Source: Bacillota bacterium (GTDB lineage Bacteria > Bacillota > UBA4882 > UBA10575). From it: 5,992 bases of DNA. The notes below the pieces were generated by a model. That model was not told the DNA's origin. It was given only the letters and a program-made list of their open reading frames with translations, and searched no databases. The DNA is taken from NCBI GenBank assembly GCA_003511465.1, contig DOID01000015.1, forward strand, positions 1,871 to 7,862, in the 5' to 3' direction. A program made the translations under genes and the position numbers. Positions 1 to 5,992 of the stretch are shown here, piece by piece (position 1 is the stretch's first letter; each line of letters starts with the position of its first letter).

Positions 1-1061
1 ATCGCCCCGCTCTTCGACAATAGTTCCAAGATGACGATCGTCGCCAAATTGACCTGTCCATTGGTGCAGACCAGGGGTGGGGCTCCTTTACCCCTCTCCC
101 GGCGCCACCGGTCGGCGAGGGCGGAAAAAACCGCCGGATTCTCCAGGACGAAGGCAAAGCCGGTAGGACTTGTGACCTGTTCAATCCGGCTCAGGTTCTC
201 CAAGGAGAGTTGAAGGGTCTCTCCGCTTTGGTAAAATCCTGCCCACCCTGGGTGCAGATCCGTCCCCTTTTCCCGCCCCAATAGACCTAGACAGATGGTG
301 TAGTTGGAAATCTCCGTATTAAAGAGTCCCCCTTTATACAATAACTCCGCTTCAGCAAAGGCGCTACCGGGTTTTCCCACCTGAAAATAATGACTCAAGG
401 CGTATAGGAACAATTGTCGGGCCGGTCTCGTCTTGTCAAAATAGTGGGGATCAGCGGTAATTTCCGCGGCAAAGAGGGCGATTTGAGTCCCATCCCCGGT
501 CAAACAGGGCAGCTTAGCCAGGGCTTGTCCGACGGCCTTCAGATCCCGGCTTAAACCTTCCCGATCCTGTTCGTACCTAGTTGCCAGGATTGTATAGGCG
601 TTTTCTTTCTGCGCCAAGGTATCCTGTAGCCAGTGGGCGGCGGCAGATGGCAATTCCTGAAGCACAGAAGCGAAAAAGCGCTCCCGGTCTTGTCGATAGC
701 GGGAGCGTTCTTCTTTCTTAGAGAGCAGCTCTTCTCCCCAGTAACCGTGGAGGATCTCCTCCAGACTTAGATGGTGGAATTTCGTCCAGCCGAGCGCGGC
801 GGCCAAATCAGCAACTTTAATAATAGCTCTGGTTTTTCCCGCAAAATCCTGCCGCAGAAAACCGGCTAAGTCTGTTCTTTCTTCAGGGGTCAGCTCCGTA
901 AGGCGAATCCGCCCGCCCAGCGTCCCTAGAGATCGGTACTTTTCCTTCAGCGCGCAAAAAAGACGGTGAAACCCGGGACGGTTCCGGAAATAGGCCACTG
1001 CTTCCCGGTAAGTGGGATTTTCCGCCGCTTTCGGCCTTTTATGTTCATGATCCTGCTCCAT
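1..1061 (-). CDS. jetD: JetD-type TOPRIM nuclease subunit of Wadjet (TIGR02679; DUF3323 + DUF2399), C-terminus cut by window edge
   Basis: This is the nuclease subunit of a Wadjet SMC system. Family knowledge: JetD resembles the Spo11/topoisomerase VI A subunit, binds DNA as a dimer and cleaves small circular DNA once the JetABC motor has stalled on it. Seen here: ATG at 1061 (minus) opens a frame of 353 codons that reaches the left edge without a stop. Residues about 20-230 look like the DUF3323 arm domain, with the typical GGRIRLTELTPEER stretch at about 49-62. The TOPRIM/DUF2399 domain begins near residue 300: FVLENPAVF carries the probable metal-binding glutamate E307 (codon 141-143), followed by PPLVCTNGQ at about 328-336. 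The later DxD-type acidic motif is not in the window, so some 50-90 residues are probably missing. The start is chosen because it is the ATG nearest a Shine-Dalgarno sequence, 28 bases after the jetC stop. No frameshift or internal stop is seen. Family call is firm; activity is inferred. Confidence 0.88.
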   Translation of the reverse strand, partial: MEQDHEHKRPKAAENPTYREAVAYFRNRPGFHRLFCALKEKYRSLGTLGGRIRLTELTPEERTDLAGFLRQDFAGKTRAIIKVADLAAALGWTKFHHLSLEEILHGYWGEELLSKKEERSRYRQDRERFFASVLQELPSAAAHWLQDTLAQKENAYTILATRYEQDREGLSRDLKAVGQALAKLPCLTGDGTQIALFAAEITADPHYFDKTRPARQLFLYALSHYFQVGKPGSAFAEAELLYKGGLFNTEISNYTICLGLLGREKGTDLHPGWAGFYQSGETLQLSLENLSRIEQVTSPTGFAFVLENPAVFSALADRWRRERGKGAPPLVCTNGQVNLATIVILELLSKSGA

Positions 1062-1072
1062 CTTTCCGGTAA

Positions 1073-1080
1073 CTCCTTTA
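1073..1080 (-). promoter_or_regulatory. Ribosome binding site of jetD
   Basis: The minus strand reads TAAAGGAG here, ending 11 bases before the ATG at 1061. It lies in the 28-base gap between the jetC stop and jetD and supports that ATG as the jetD start. The spacing is slightly long but workable. No promoter- or terminator-like element is seen in the gap, so jetD is probably translated from the jetC message. Confidence 0.7.
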
Positions 1081-1089
1081 TTTAGACAA

Positions 1090-4000
1090 TTATCGTGCGA
1101 TCGCTTCCTTCGCCGTCAACTCCCCAGTGGCCAAGTCATTGGTCACCAACTCCCGGACCTGTCCGTTCCAGCGGTAGCGGATTACCGAAACAAAATCGGC
1201 GTTATTCGGCCGGACCAGTTCACAGATGGAGAGGGCCGGGACGGTATCGTAATCGCCCCAGAGAATCTGGGAGTTCATTACAAAATTCAGTTCCAACTCT
1301 TCCAGGAGGCGGAACATGTCGCGTATATTATTCTCGTCTACGCCGGCAAAGGCCTCATCCAGGGAGATTAGACGGGGCGCGTCCGTTCTCGCCGCCTCGT
1401 ATCTAGCGTATACTGCTGAGAACAGTGGAACATACATGGCCATGGCTTTTTCGCCCCCGCTAAACCGGTCAAAGGCGTTATTGGTCATTTCCCGCTTGCG
1501 CTCGCCGGTTTTGGTGTAGAAGAGCTGAAACTCAAACCACTGCCGGTAGTCCAGCACTTCTTTGACCAGTGTATGAAAGGTCTTGGTCACCCCGGCCTCT
1601 TCTAAACCCTTACGGGCTTGATTGATTTTCGAACGGAAATGCTCGGCCAGCCGTTGGAAATCCTCGGACCGCAGGAGACTGGCCTCGGATTTTAATAAAC
1701 TGACCAGTTCGGCGGTGTCCATCTGTTCTTCGGTCTCCGCCGCCCGACTCTTCCAGGCTAGGCTAAAGGTAAGCCCGCTGGAAGTATTCATCGCCGCCAT
1801 CAAACTGTTCATCTTCCCGACCCACTGTTCACTGTGGTAGATCTTGGCTCTAATCTTTTTACTGATGGTATTGGCTAGTACATCTTCAAACAATTGCCGG
1901 TCGCTGTCGCGGAGCAATTTTTCGTTTTCTGTGATCGAATCGGCCAAAAAGCCGGCCAAGGTTTGGAAATTGACGTCCCGTCCTTGGATCCGGCCTCGGA
2001 TATCGAGGCGTTTCAATTCGGCGCGGGCTTGGTTTAGCGTGGCGCGTTCCTCCGCCGTCAACTCCACATCGCGGTGAGGGGCGTCCGGACTGTCCGGCGT
2101 TGTGGGTAGCCCGCTCTCCTCTCCTTCGGCGGTCACCGGGTTAAAAAGATAGTCCAGGGTCAGTCGGTACTCGGTCAACTGGTGGCGCACCTCGTAGTAC
2201 CGTTCCTGCAAAACGCGGAGGTAATCTTCGGGGGATTTGGTTTCGCTCCGGTAGTCTTTGTATTCCTCCCGGATCCTTTTAGCCAGCGCTGAAAGGTTAT
2301 CCTGAACGGAAGCAATGGTGACATAACCAAGATTGCATTCTTCCGCGAAACCCTGCCGCCGAATCCCAGCGTAAAACCGGCGAAAATACATTTTCCGACG
2401 CAGGCCGGCTAGTTTTTCCTTGGTATCCGCCGCCTTGTCCTTCCCACTTTGGGCTTGGGCGGCTGCCGCTTCCCGCTCTTGCGGGATGGCCGCCAGCCGG
2501 GCCAGGCAAGCTTCGCTCGCTTTGAGCAGGGATTGGTAGTCGGTCTGTTCCAGTGTTTCCCGGAGACTGCGGATCACCTGTGTCTCCCGGTCGATCAGCC
2601 GGTTTAGCCGTCCCAGGTCATAGCGGAGATCATCCAGGTCCCCCTCGACCTCAGCCAAACGCTCTTCAAGTGCGGATAAATTAGCCCGTTTCCCCAAATA
2701 TTTAGTGTGAGTGGTCTCCAGATCGCGGAGGGTATCGGCATATTCCTCTACTCCGTCTTCGGCAGCGGTAACGGCCTCCAGGTTGACCGGGAGCTGGATC
2801 TTAAGGGTCAATTCCCTAATTTCCTCTTTGGTCTCCTTGAGCTTGCGATAATAGGCCTCCGCTCGCTCGGCTTTTTCCGCCACTGCTTTCTTTTTGTTTT
2901 CTAAGGTTAATTCGCGATCGCGTAAGGTGGCGTAGGCGGTTTCCAGGTCTTCTTTCCCCGGAAAAGCGGCGAATTCCGCCGCCAGCGCCCGGCCTTGTTC
3001 TTCCTGGGTCCGGATTTTTTGTCCAAATTGGGCGATTTCCCCTTTTAGTTCCGCAACTTCCCCGCGGAGACCTTCAATTACTGCTTCCCGGTAGCGACGG
3101 CGGGCTTCCACCCCAATATATCTGCTTTGATAGACGGCAGAGACCTCTCCTTTAAGCACTCCACCGACGCCGAAGCGTCCTTCCTCGGTCAGATAGAGCT
3201 GATCCGGGTTTTCCTCAATCATGATACTCCGGATCACCAGATCCACTTCTTCCGCAGAGACCGGGGAATTGCTCCCCACCGCCGGTTGTAGCCAATTGGC
3301 CAGATCGGCCGTCATCAGTTGCAATTTGGGGAACAGATATTGCTCGGCGGCGCCTTGGGGCGAGCGGCCAAGCTTACCTTGGTATTTGGCCGGCACAATT
3401 AGCGCATCCAGAACGCCCATGGTCGCTAAGGCTTCTTCAATCTTGCCCCGTAGTTCCTCCGGGATCTCCGGACGAAATTCCACCGCTTGATAGAAGGGGA
3501 TAAACGGGATCCCCGCCTCCTTGAGCCGGGCCCTGTTCCGGAGGACTTCTTCTCTACGCGCCGGCTCCGGGTCTTTCTTGGTCAGCCATTCTGCAAGTTC
3601 TCCTTCTTTCGACTGTAAAATCTCGATCCGGCCTTCCTTGGCTGCCGACAAGTTAGAGATGGCGGTGAGGCGTTCTTTATCCTGTTCCTCCCGGACAGCC
3701 CGGACCACCGCGATCAGGTCATCATAGCTTTTCTCCGGATATTGGTTGACCGTTCTTTGCAAACGGACCATCTCTTCTTCTGTGGGAATGAGGAACCGGT
3801 TCGTCTGCCGCCAGGCGTAGACCTTTTCGGTGAATTCTTCTTTGATCTCAAAAAGCAGCTGTTCGGCTTGGTCGAAAGCGATTCCGGCTGTCTCCTGTTG
3901 TTTCTTCGCTGCTTCCAATTCGCCATAAGCCTGGTCGTAGGCTCGGTTACGCTCTTCTTCTTCCCGCAGTTTAGCCAGGATCTTGCGGACCTGTTCCTTA

Positions 4001-5301
4001 TACCGCTGTAGCTCCTTCTTGAGCGGCACAAAGTCTACCTCCGCCATCGGGTCTATGGGGAAATCAGCCAGGATAAAAAAGTGTTCGTCAAAGCAGGTTT
4101 CTTTAGCGAGAGCGTCTAATTCCGCCCATAGCTCCTGCATCATCGTCTTCAGGGGGCCAAGGTCGTTTTGGGCTTGGGTGAGATCGGTCCGCACCTTAAC
4201 CTCCCGTTCCTCTTTTTGCTCCACAGCGCCGATCTTCAGCGCCTTCTCCTTTTCCCACTCCGCAAGGTCGACCGTGTGTTTGTTCAGTCGTTCCATAATC
4301 CGGAAGCTATCGTGTTGCATCAGCTCCCCCTGTTTGACCTGGAGAGCTTCTTGTTCGCTTTTTAAGGTGGCTAGTTTTACTTCCGCCCCTTGGTGGAGCT
4401 GTATATACTCTTCTACCGCGCTTTCCAGCCTTTTCTCCTCAGCTTCCGCCTTAACCACCTCTTCGGCGCTCTGCAGGTATTTACCGGCTTTCTCCCAAAG
4501 GAGAAAGGTATTATATTTATCAAACTCCCGGCCCAGCCGGTCGGTGGCCTTTTTACTCTCTTGCAACTGATCAAGACGGCTTTTGATATTGTCCATGTTT
4601 TCAATGGCTTCAGACATGGGACGCAGATCTTCATCGGAGAGGGGTTGCAGGGAATTGGTGAGAATATCATAAATGACCGTAGGTTTGAAATCCTTGGACA
4701 GTTTAGGCGTACGTAGTTGGACCAGAAGTTTAATCAATTCATCATACTCTTCCAGCCGGTCGTAACCGAACAGGAGCCGGTTGACCATGGCCATGTAATC
4801 TTTCTGCCGTTCATGAACCTCTCCGCCCTCGCCGACCCGGTTCTTCAGTTCCTGCTTGGTCAAGGGCACTTTCTCCCCGGTCTCTTTTACCAGCTGGAAA
4901 TTGCGGCCTACTCGCCGCCCATCGGTCAGGGCGAATCCCCAAAAATCCATGGGACGCCCCCGTTTGGCGTGAAGGCCCAATCCTAAGGTCAGATACTGGT
5001 CGGACTGGGCTTTTTTAAACTCCATATATAGGTAACCGGTACGCTCATTCTCCCCGGTGTCTTCCTCGCCCAAAAGATAATTTTCAAGCTTCCGGGCGCG
5101 TGAACCAAAGGGGTCCAGCCGCTCCGGGCTCTTGTTGCCGTCCAGTAAAAGTGGGATGAAGCTCTGCATGGTCACGGATTTTCCCGAGCCGTTAGCGCCC
5201 CGTAGTAACAGGCGGCCTCCGGTAAAGTCGAATTCTTCCTCATCGTAATACCAGAAATTGAGGAGACCGATGCGGTTTATGATCCAGCGGTTACTTGTCA
5301 T
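1090..5301 (-). CDS. jetC: JetC-type SMC/MukB-like ATPase of Wadjet (TIGR02680), complete
   Basis: This is the motor subunit of the Wadjet complex. In the family, JetC dimerises through a hinge, binds the JetA kleisin and JetB KITE subunits at its ATPase heads, and extrudes DNA loops in the cytoplasm. Seen in the 1403 residues: an N-terminal half-head with Walker A GANGSGKS at 35-42 (K41 binds phosphate); a conserved head-proximal block with LVQLRTPKLSK near 195-205; long Glu/Lys/Ala-rich coiled coil about 240-590; a compact hinge-like domain about 605-745 (QAVEFRPEIPEE, MGVLDALIVP); returning coiled coil about 745-1045; a Pro/Asp/Glu-rich linker 1057-1080; and the C-terminal half-head with ABC signature FSGGEK (1280-1285), Walker B RLISLDE (D1315, E1316) and D-loop GVDENN (1320-1325). 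All ATPase residues are intact and the length suits the family. The ATG at 5301 has GGAGGG seven bases upstream and overlaps the end of jetB by 11 bases. Generic SMC or MksB/MukB is the alternative, made unlikely by its neighbours. Confidence 0.95.
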   Translation of the reverse strand: MTSNRWIINRIGLLNFWYYDEEEFDFTGGRLLLRGANGSGKSVTMQSFIPLLLDGNKSPERLDPFGSRARKLENYLLGEEDTGENERTGYLYMEFKKAQSDQYLTLGLGLHAKRGRPMDFWGFALTDGRRVGRNFQLVKETGEKVPLTKQELKNRVGEGGEVHERQKDYMAMVNRLLFGYDRLEEYDELIKLLVQLRTPKLSKDFKPTVIYDILTNSLQPLSDEDLRPMSEAIENMDNIKSRLDQLQESKKATDRLGREFDKYNTFLLWEKAGKYLQSAEEVVKAEAEEKRLESAVEEYIQLHQGAEVKLATLKSEQEALQVKQGELMQHDSFRIMERLNKHTVDLAEWEKEKALKIGAVEQKEEREVKVRTDLTQAQNDLGPLKTMMQELWAELDALAKETCFDEHFFILADFPIDPMAEVDFVPLKKELQRYKEQVRKILAKLREEEERNRAYDQAYGELEAAKKQQETAGIAFDQAEQLLFEIKEEFTEKVYAWRQTNRFLIPTEEEMVRLQRTVNQYPEKSYDDLIAVVRAVREEQDKERLTAISNLSAAKEGRIEILQSKEGELAEWLTKKDPEPARREEVLRNRARLKEAGIPFIPFYQAVEFRPEIPEELRGKIEEALATMGVLDALIVPAKYQGKLGRSPQGAAEQYLFPKLQLMTADLANWLQPAVGSNSPVSAEEVDLVIRSIMIEENPDQLYLTEEGRFGVGGVLKGEVSAVYQSRYIGVEARRRYREAVIEGLRGEVAELKGEIAQFGQKIRTQEEQGRALAAEFAAFPGKEDLETAYATLRDRELTLENKKKAVAEKAERAEAYYRKLKETKEEIRELTLKIQLPVNLEAVTAAEDGVEEYADTLRDLETTHTKYLGKRANLSALEERLAEVEGDLDDLRYDLGRLNRLIDRETQVIRSLRETLEQTDYQSLLKASEACLARLAAIPQEREAAAAQAQSGKDKAADTKEKLAGLRRKMYFRRFYAGIRRQGFAEECNLGYVTIASVQDNLSALAKRIREEYKDYRSETKSPEDYLRVLQERYYEVRHQLTEYRLTLDYLFNPVTAEGEESGLPTTPDSPDAPHRDVELTAEERATLNQARAELKRLDIRGRIQGRDVNFQTLAGFLADSITENEKLLRDSDRQLFEDVLANTISKKIRAKIYHSEQWVGKMNSLMAAMNTSSGLTFSLAWKSRAAETEEQMDTAELVSLLKSEASLLRSEDFQRLAEHFRSKINQARKGLEEAGVTKTFHTLVKEVLDYRQWFEFQLFYTKTGERKREMTNNAFDRFSGGEKAMAMYVPLFSAVYARYEAARTDAPRLISLDEAFAGVDENNIRDMFRLLEELELNFVMNSQILWGDYDTVPALSICELVRPNNADFVSVIRYRWNGQVRELVTNDLATGELTAKEAIAR
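1327..1374 (-). other. JetC Walker B and D-loop
   Basis: These codons encode residues 1310-1325: RLISLDEAF followed by AGVDENN. D1315 is the magnesium-coordinating aspartate, E1316 the expected catalytic glutamate for ATP hydrolysis, and GVD the D-loop. All are intact, so the ATPase appears functional. Confidence 0.92.
1447..1461 (-). other. JetC ABC signature motif (SGGEK)
   Basis: These codons encode SGGEK, residues 1281-1285 of JetC. This is the ABC/SMC signature, which contacts the ATP held by the partner subunit's Walker A. It lies 29 residues before the Walker B segment, normal spacing for SMC and Rad50-type heads. Confidence 0.92.
3067..3489 (-). other. JetC hinge-like domain (approximate limits)
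   Basis: Residues about 605-745 interrupt the heptad-like, charge-rich coiled coil with a stretch rich in Pro, Gly and hydrophobic residues (EFRPEIPEE, MGVLDALIVP, GRFGVGGVLKG). It lies midway between the two head halves, where SMC proteins carry the dimerisation hinge. The RFGVGGVLKGEVSA segment near 710-723 resembles the conserved core seen in this family. Limits are by eye, good to about 20 residues. Confidence 0.7.
5176..5199 (-). other. JetC Walker A (P-loop) motif
   Basis: These codons encode GANGSGKS, residues 35-42 of JetC, matching GxxGxGK[ST]. It sits close to the N-terminus, as in SMC, MukB and Rad50 proteins, where the N- and C-terminal halves of the ATPase head are joined by folding back of the coiled coil. 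K41 and S42 are the expected phosphate and magnesium ligands. Confidence 0.93.
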
Positions 5302-5992
5302 CCTTTTTCCCTCCGAAGTCTTCCGGATAATCGCCGCTGACCTTACCGGCGGGCGGCAAAATCCTAATCTCTTGCTTATTGACGATTTCTAGCAGAGAGA
5401 AACCAGCCATGTACGAAATAAGTTCCTGATATAACTTATCGACGGTCAGCTCGCGGAATTCCTTACTCCAGCCCGTCCCATACCGCTCCCGACAGGTATC
5501 AATTACCCTCTCCAATCGGTCTCGGGCGATTAAGATCCCATCATCGAGTCCGGGGGTGAGTGCGCCGGTCTCCACCAAGCTCCGGAGTTCGGTGCATACC
5601 TGAATGGCAATGCCGGAGATGACCTTCTGGTCCGGCAAGGTATCCTTGAAATTCTTCTCCGCATTCAGCATCAAGACGGCGCAGGATTTATGAATGTGTA
5701 GACCACTCCCTAACAGCTCTTCCACATCCTTTTGGAACATCGCCCGGAAATTTTTTAAATAGAGAAAATCCTGGTCCTCCGAGCCTTCCGCTAAAAGCGC
5801 AGGCGAAAGAAAAAGCCGCCGGTAAACCCGGTGCCGACGGAGAGCGCCCCGGTCCGGGTCCAGGTCGAACCCTTCATCCTGCTCCAAATCCCGCCAGCTT
5901 TGGTAAGACAAAATGTTTTGGGAGAAGTTACGGGCAAAATAGCGGGAAAGGCCGGTGGATTCGTACAAAACCTCCGTCTCCGGTTCGGTGGC
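5291..5992 (-). CDS. jetB: JetB-type KITE subunit of Wadjet (TIGR02678/DUF2398), N-terminus beyond window edge
   Basis: This is the MukE/KITE-like accessory subunit that, in the family, binds the JetA kleisin and DNA near the JetC heads through winged-helix domains. Seen here: the last 233 codons, open to the right edge and ending in TAA at 5291-5293. The visible part starts with EVLYESTGLSRYFARNF, a typical mid-protein block of the family, so perhaps 150 or more residues are missing upstream. It continues with RHRVYRRLFLSPAL and ends with a likely winged helix (LTVDKLYQELISYM, then EIRILPPAGKVSGDY) and a Gly/Lys/Asp-rich tail, GGKKDDK. The TTG at 5966-5968 could be read as a start but is internal: the frame stays open upstream and the preceding codons fit the family. 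The gene overlaps jetC by 11 bases, and its last codons carry the jetC ribosome binding site. The family call rests on resemblance plus fit with jetC and jetD. Confidence 0.83.
   Translation of the reverse strand, partial: ATEPETEVLYESTGLSRYFARNFSQNILSYQSWRDLEQDEGFDLDPDRGALRRHRVYRRLFLSPALLAEGSEDQDFLYLKNFRAMFQKDVEELLGSGLHIHKSCAVLMLNAEKNFKDTLPDQKVISGIAIQVCTELRSLVETGALTPGLDDGILIARDRLERVIDTCRERYGTGWSKEFRELTVDKLYQELISYMAGFSLLEIVNKQEIRILPPAGKVSGDYPEDFGGKKDDK
5309..5314 (-). promoter_or_regulatory. Ribosome binding site of jetC, inside the end of jetB
   Basis: The minus strand reads GGAGGG, seven bases before the jetC ATG at 5301. It is a near-ideal Shine-Dalgarno sequence and lies inside the last codons of jetB (the Phe-Gly-Gly of its tail). 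It fixes the jetC start and, with the 11-base overlap, suggests translational coupling. Confidence 0.85.

Noticed and set aside
31..213. Plus-strand open frame of 60 codons near the left edge
   Set aside because: It is antisense to the TOPRIM-coding part of jetD, which reads cleanly on the minus strand with recognisable family motifs; the plus-strand product resembles nothing.
1062..1089. Possible terminator or promoter between jetC and jetD
   Set aside because: The gap is only 28 bases, contains no stem-loop with a T-run and no -35/-10 pair, and is accounted for by the jetD ribosome binding site.
1097..2921. Two copies of the octamer GCGATCGC (1097-1104 and 2914-2921), the HIP1 repeat common in cyanobacteria
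   Set aside because: Two copies in 6 kb is a little above chance but far from a repeat family. Both fall in jetC coding sequence, and nothing else points to a cyanobacterium.
2297..4031. Minus-strand open frames in other registers inside jetC (for example 2297-2509 and 3714-4031)
   Set aside because: They overlap the complete jetC frame in a shifted register and show no recognisable domains. The jetC frame is intact, so they are not evidence of a frameshift.
3983..4570. Plus-strand open frame of 195 codons
   Set aside because: It lies wholly antisense to the conserved coiled coil of jetC, is rich in Ser, Arg, Cys and Phe as expected from the reverse of Glu/Lys/Ala-rich codons, and has no convincing ribosome binding site.
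5966..5968. TTG codon as a possible start of jetB, giving a 225-residue protein
   Set aside because: The frame stays open upstream to the window edge, no Shine-Dalgarno sequence at proper spacing stands out, and the residues around it (EVLYESTGLSRY) look like an internal conserved block of the DUF2398 family.

Overview
The window holds three adjacent genes, all on the minus strand and packed with almost no intergenic DNA. In the direction of transcription (right to left) they are the C-terminal part of a JetB-type protein (right edge to 5291), a complete 1403-residue SMC/MukB-like ATPase, JetC (5301 to 1090), and most of a JetD-type TOPRIM nuclease (1061 to the left edge). Their families are TIGR02678/DUF2398, TIGR02680 and TIGR02679 (DUF3323 + DUF2399). 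This is the core of a Wadjet anti-plasmid system, of the DUF2397/DUF2398/DUF2399 branch usually called type III. The assignments come from reading the translations by eye; no database search was run.

Layout: positions 5291-5992 are the last 233 codons of jetB, whose start lies beyond the right edge. Its 3' end overlaps the jetC start by 11 bases and carries the jetC ribosome binding site. jetC fills 1090-5301. After a 28-base gap with a good Shine-Dalgarno sequence, jetD begins at 1061 and runs off the left edge in frame after 353 codons, before the end of its catalytic domain. The kleisin subunit JetA (DUF2397) is expected just beyond the right edge. No RNA gene, mobile element, CRISPR array, promoter or terminator could be supported, and no stretch over 300 bases lacks a gene.

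How the genes work together (from family knowledge): JetC dimers with the JetA kleisin and JetB KITE subunits form an SMC motor that extrudes DNA loops using ATP. On small circular DNA, such as an incoming plasmid, the JetABC motor is thought to stall on itself and activate JetD to cleave the DNA. The close packing and gene order fit production of all subunits from one message.

Organism: the purine-rich GGAGG-type ribosome binding sites, an apparent mid-range GC content (roughly half, estimated by eye) and the protein style suggest a Firmicutes/Clostridia-like bacterium. The sequence does not fix the species. The system is of a described kind. What is worth a second look is in the details of JetC and in the parts cut off by the window edges.
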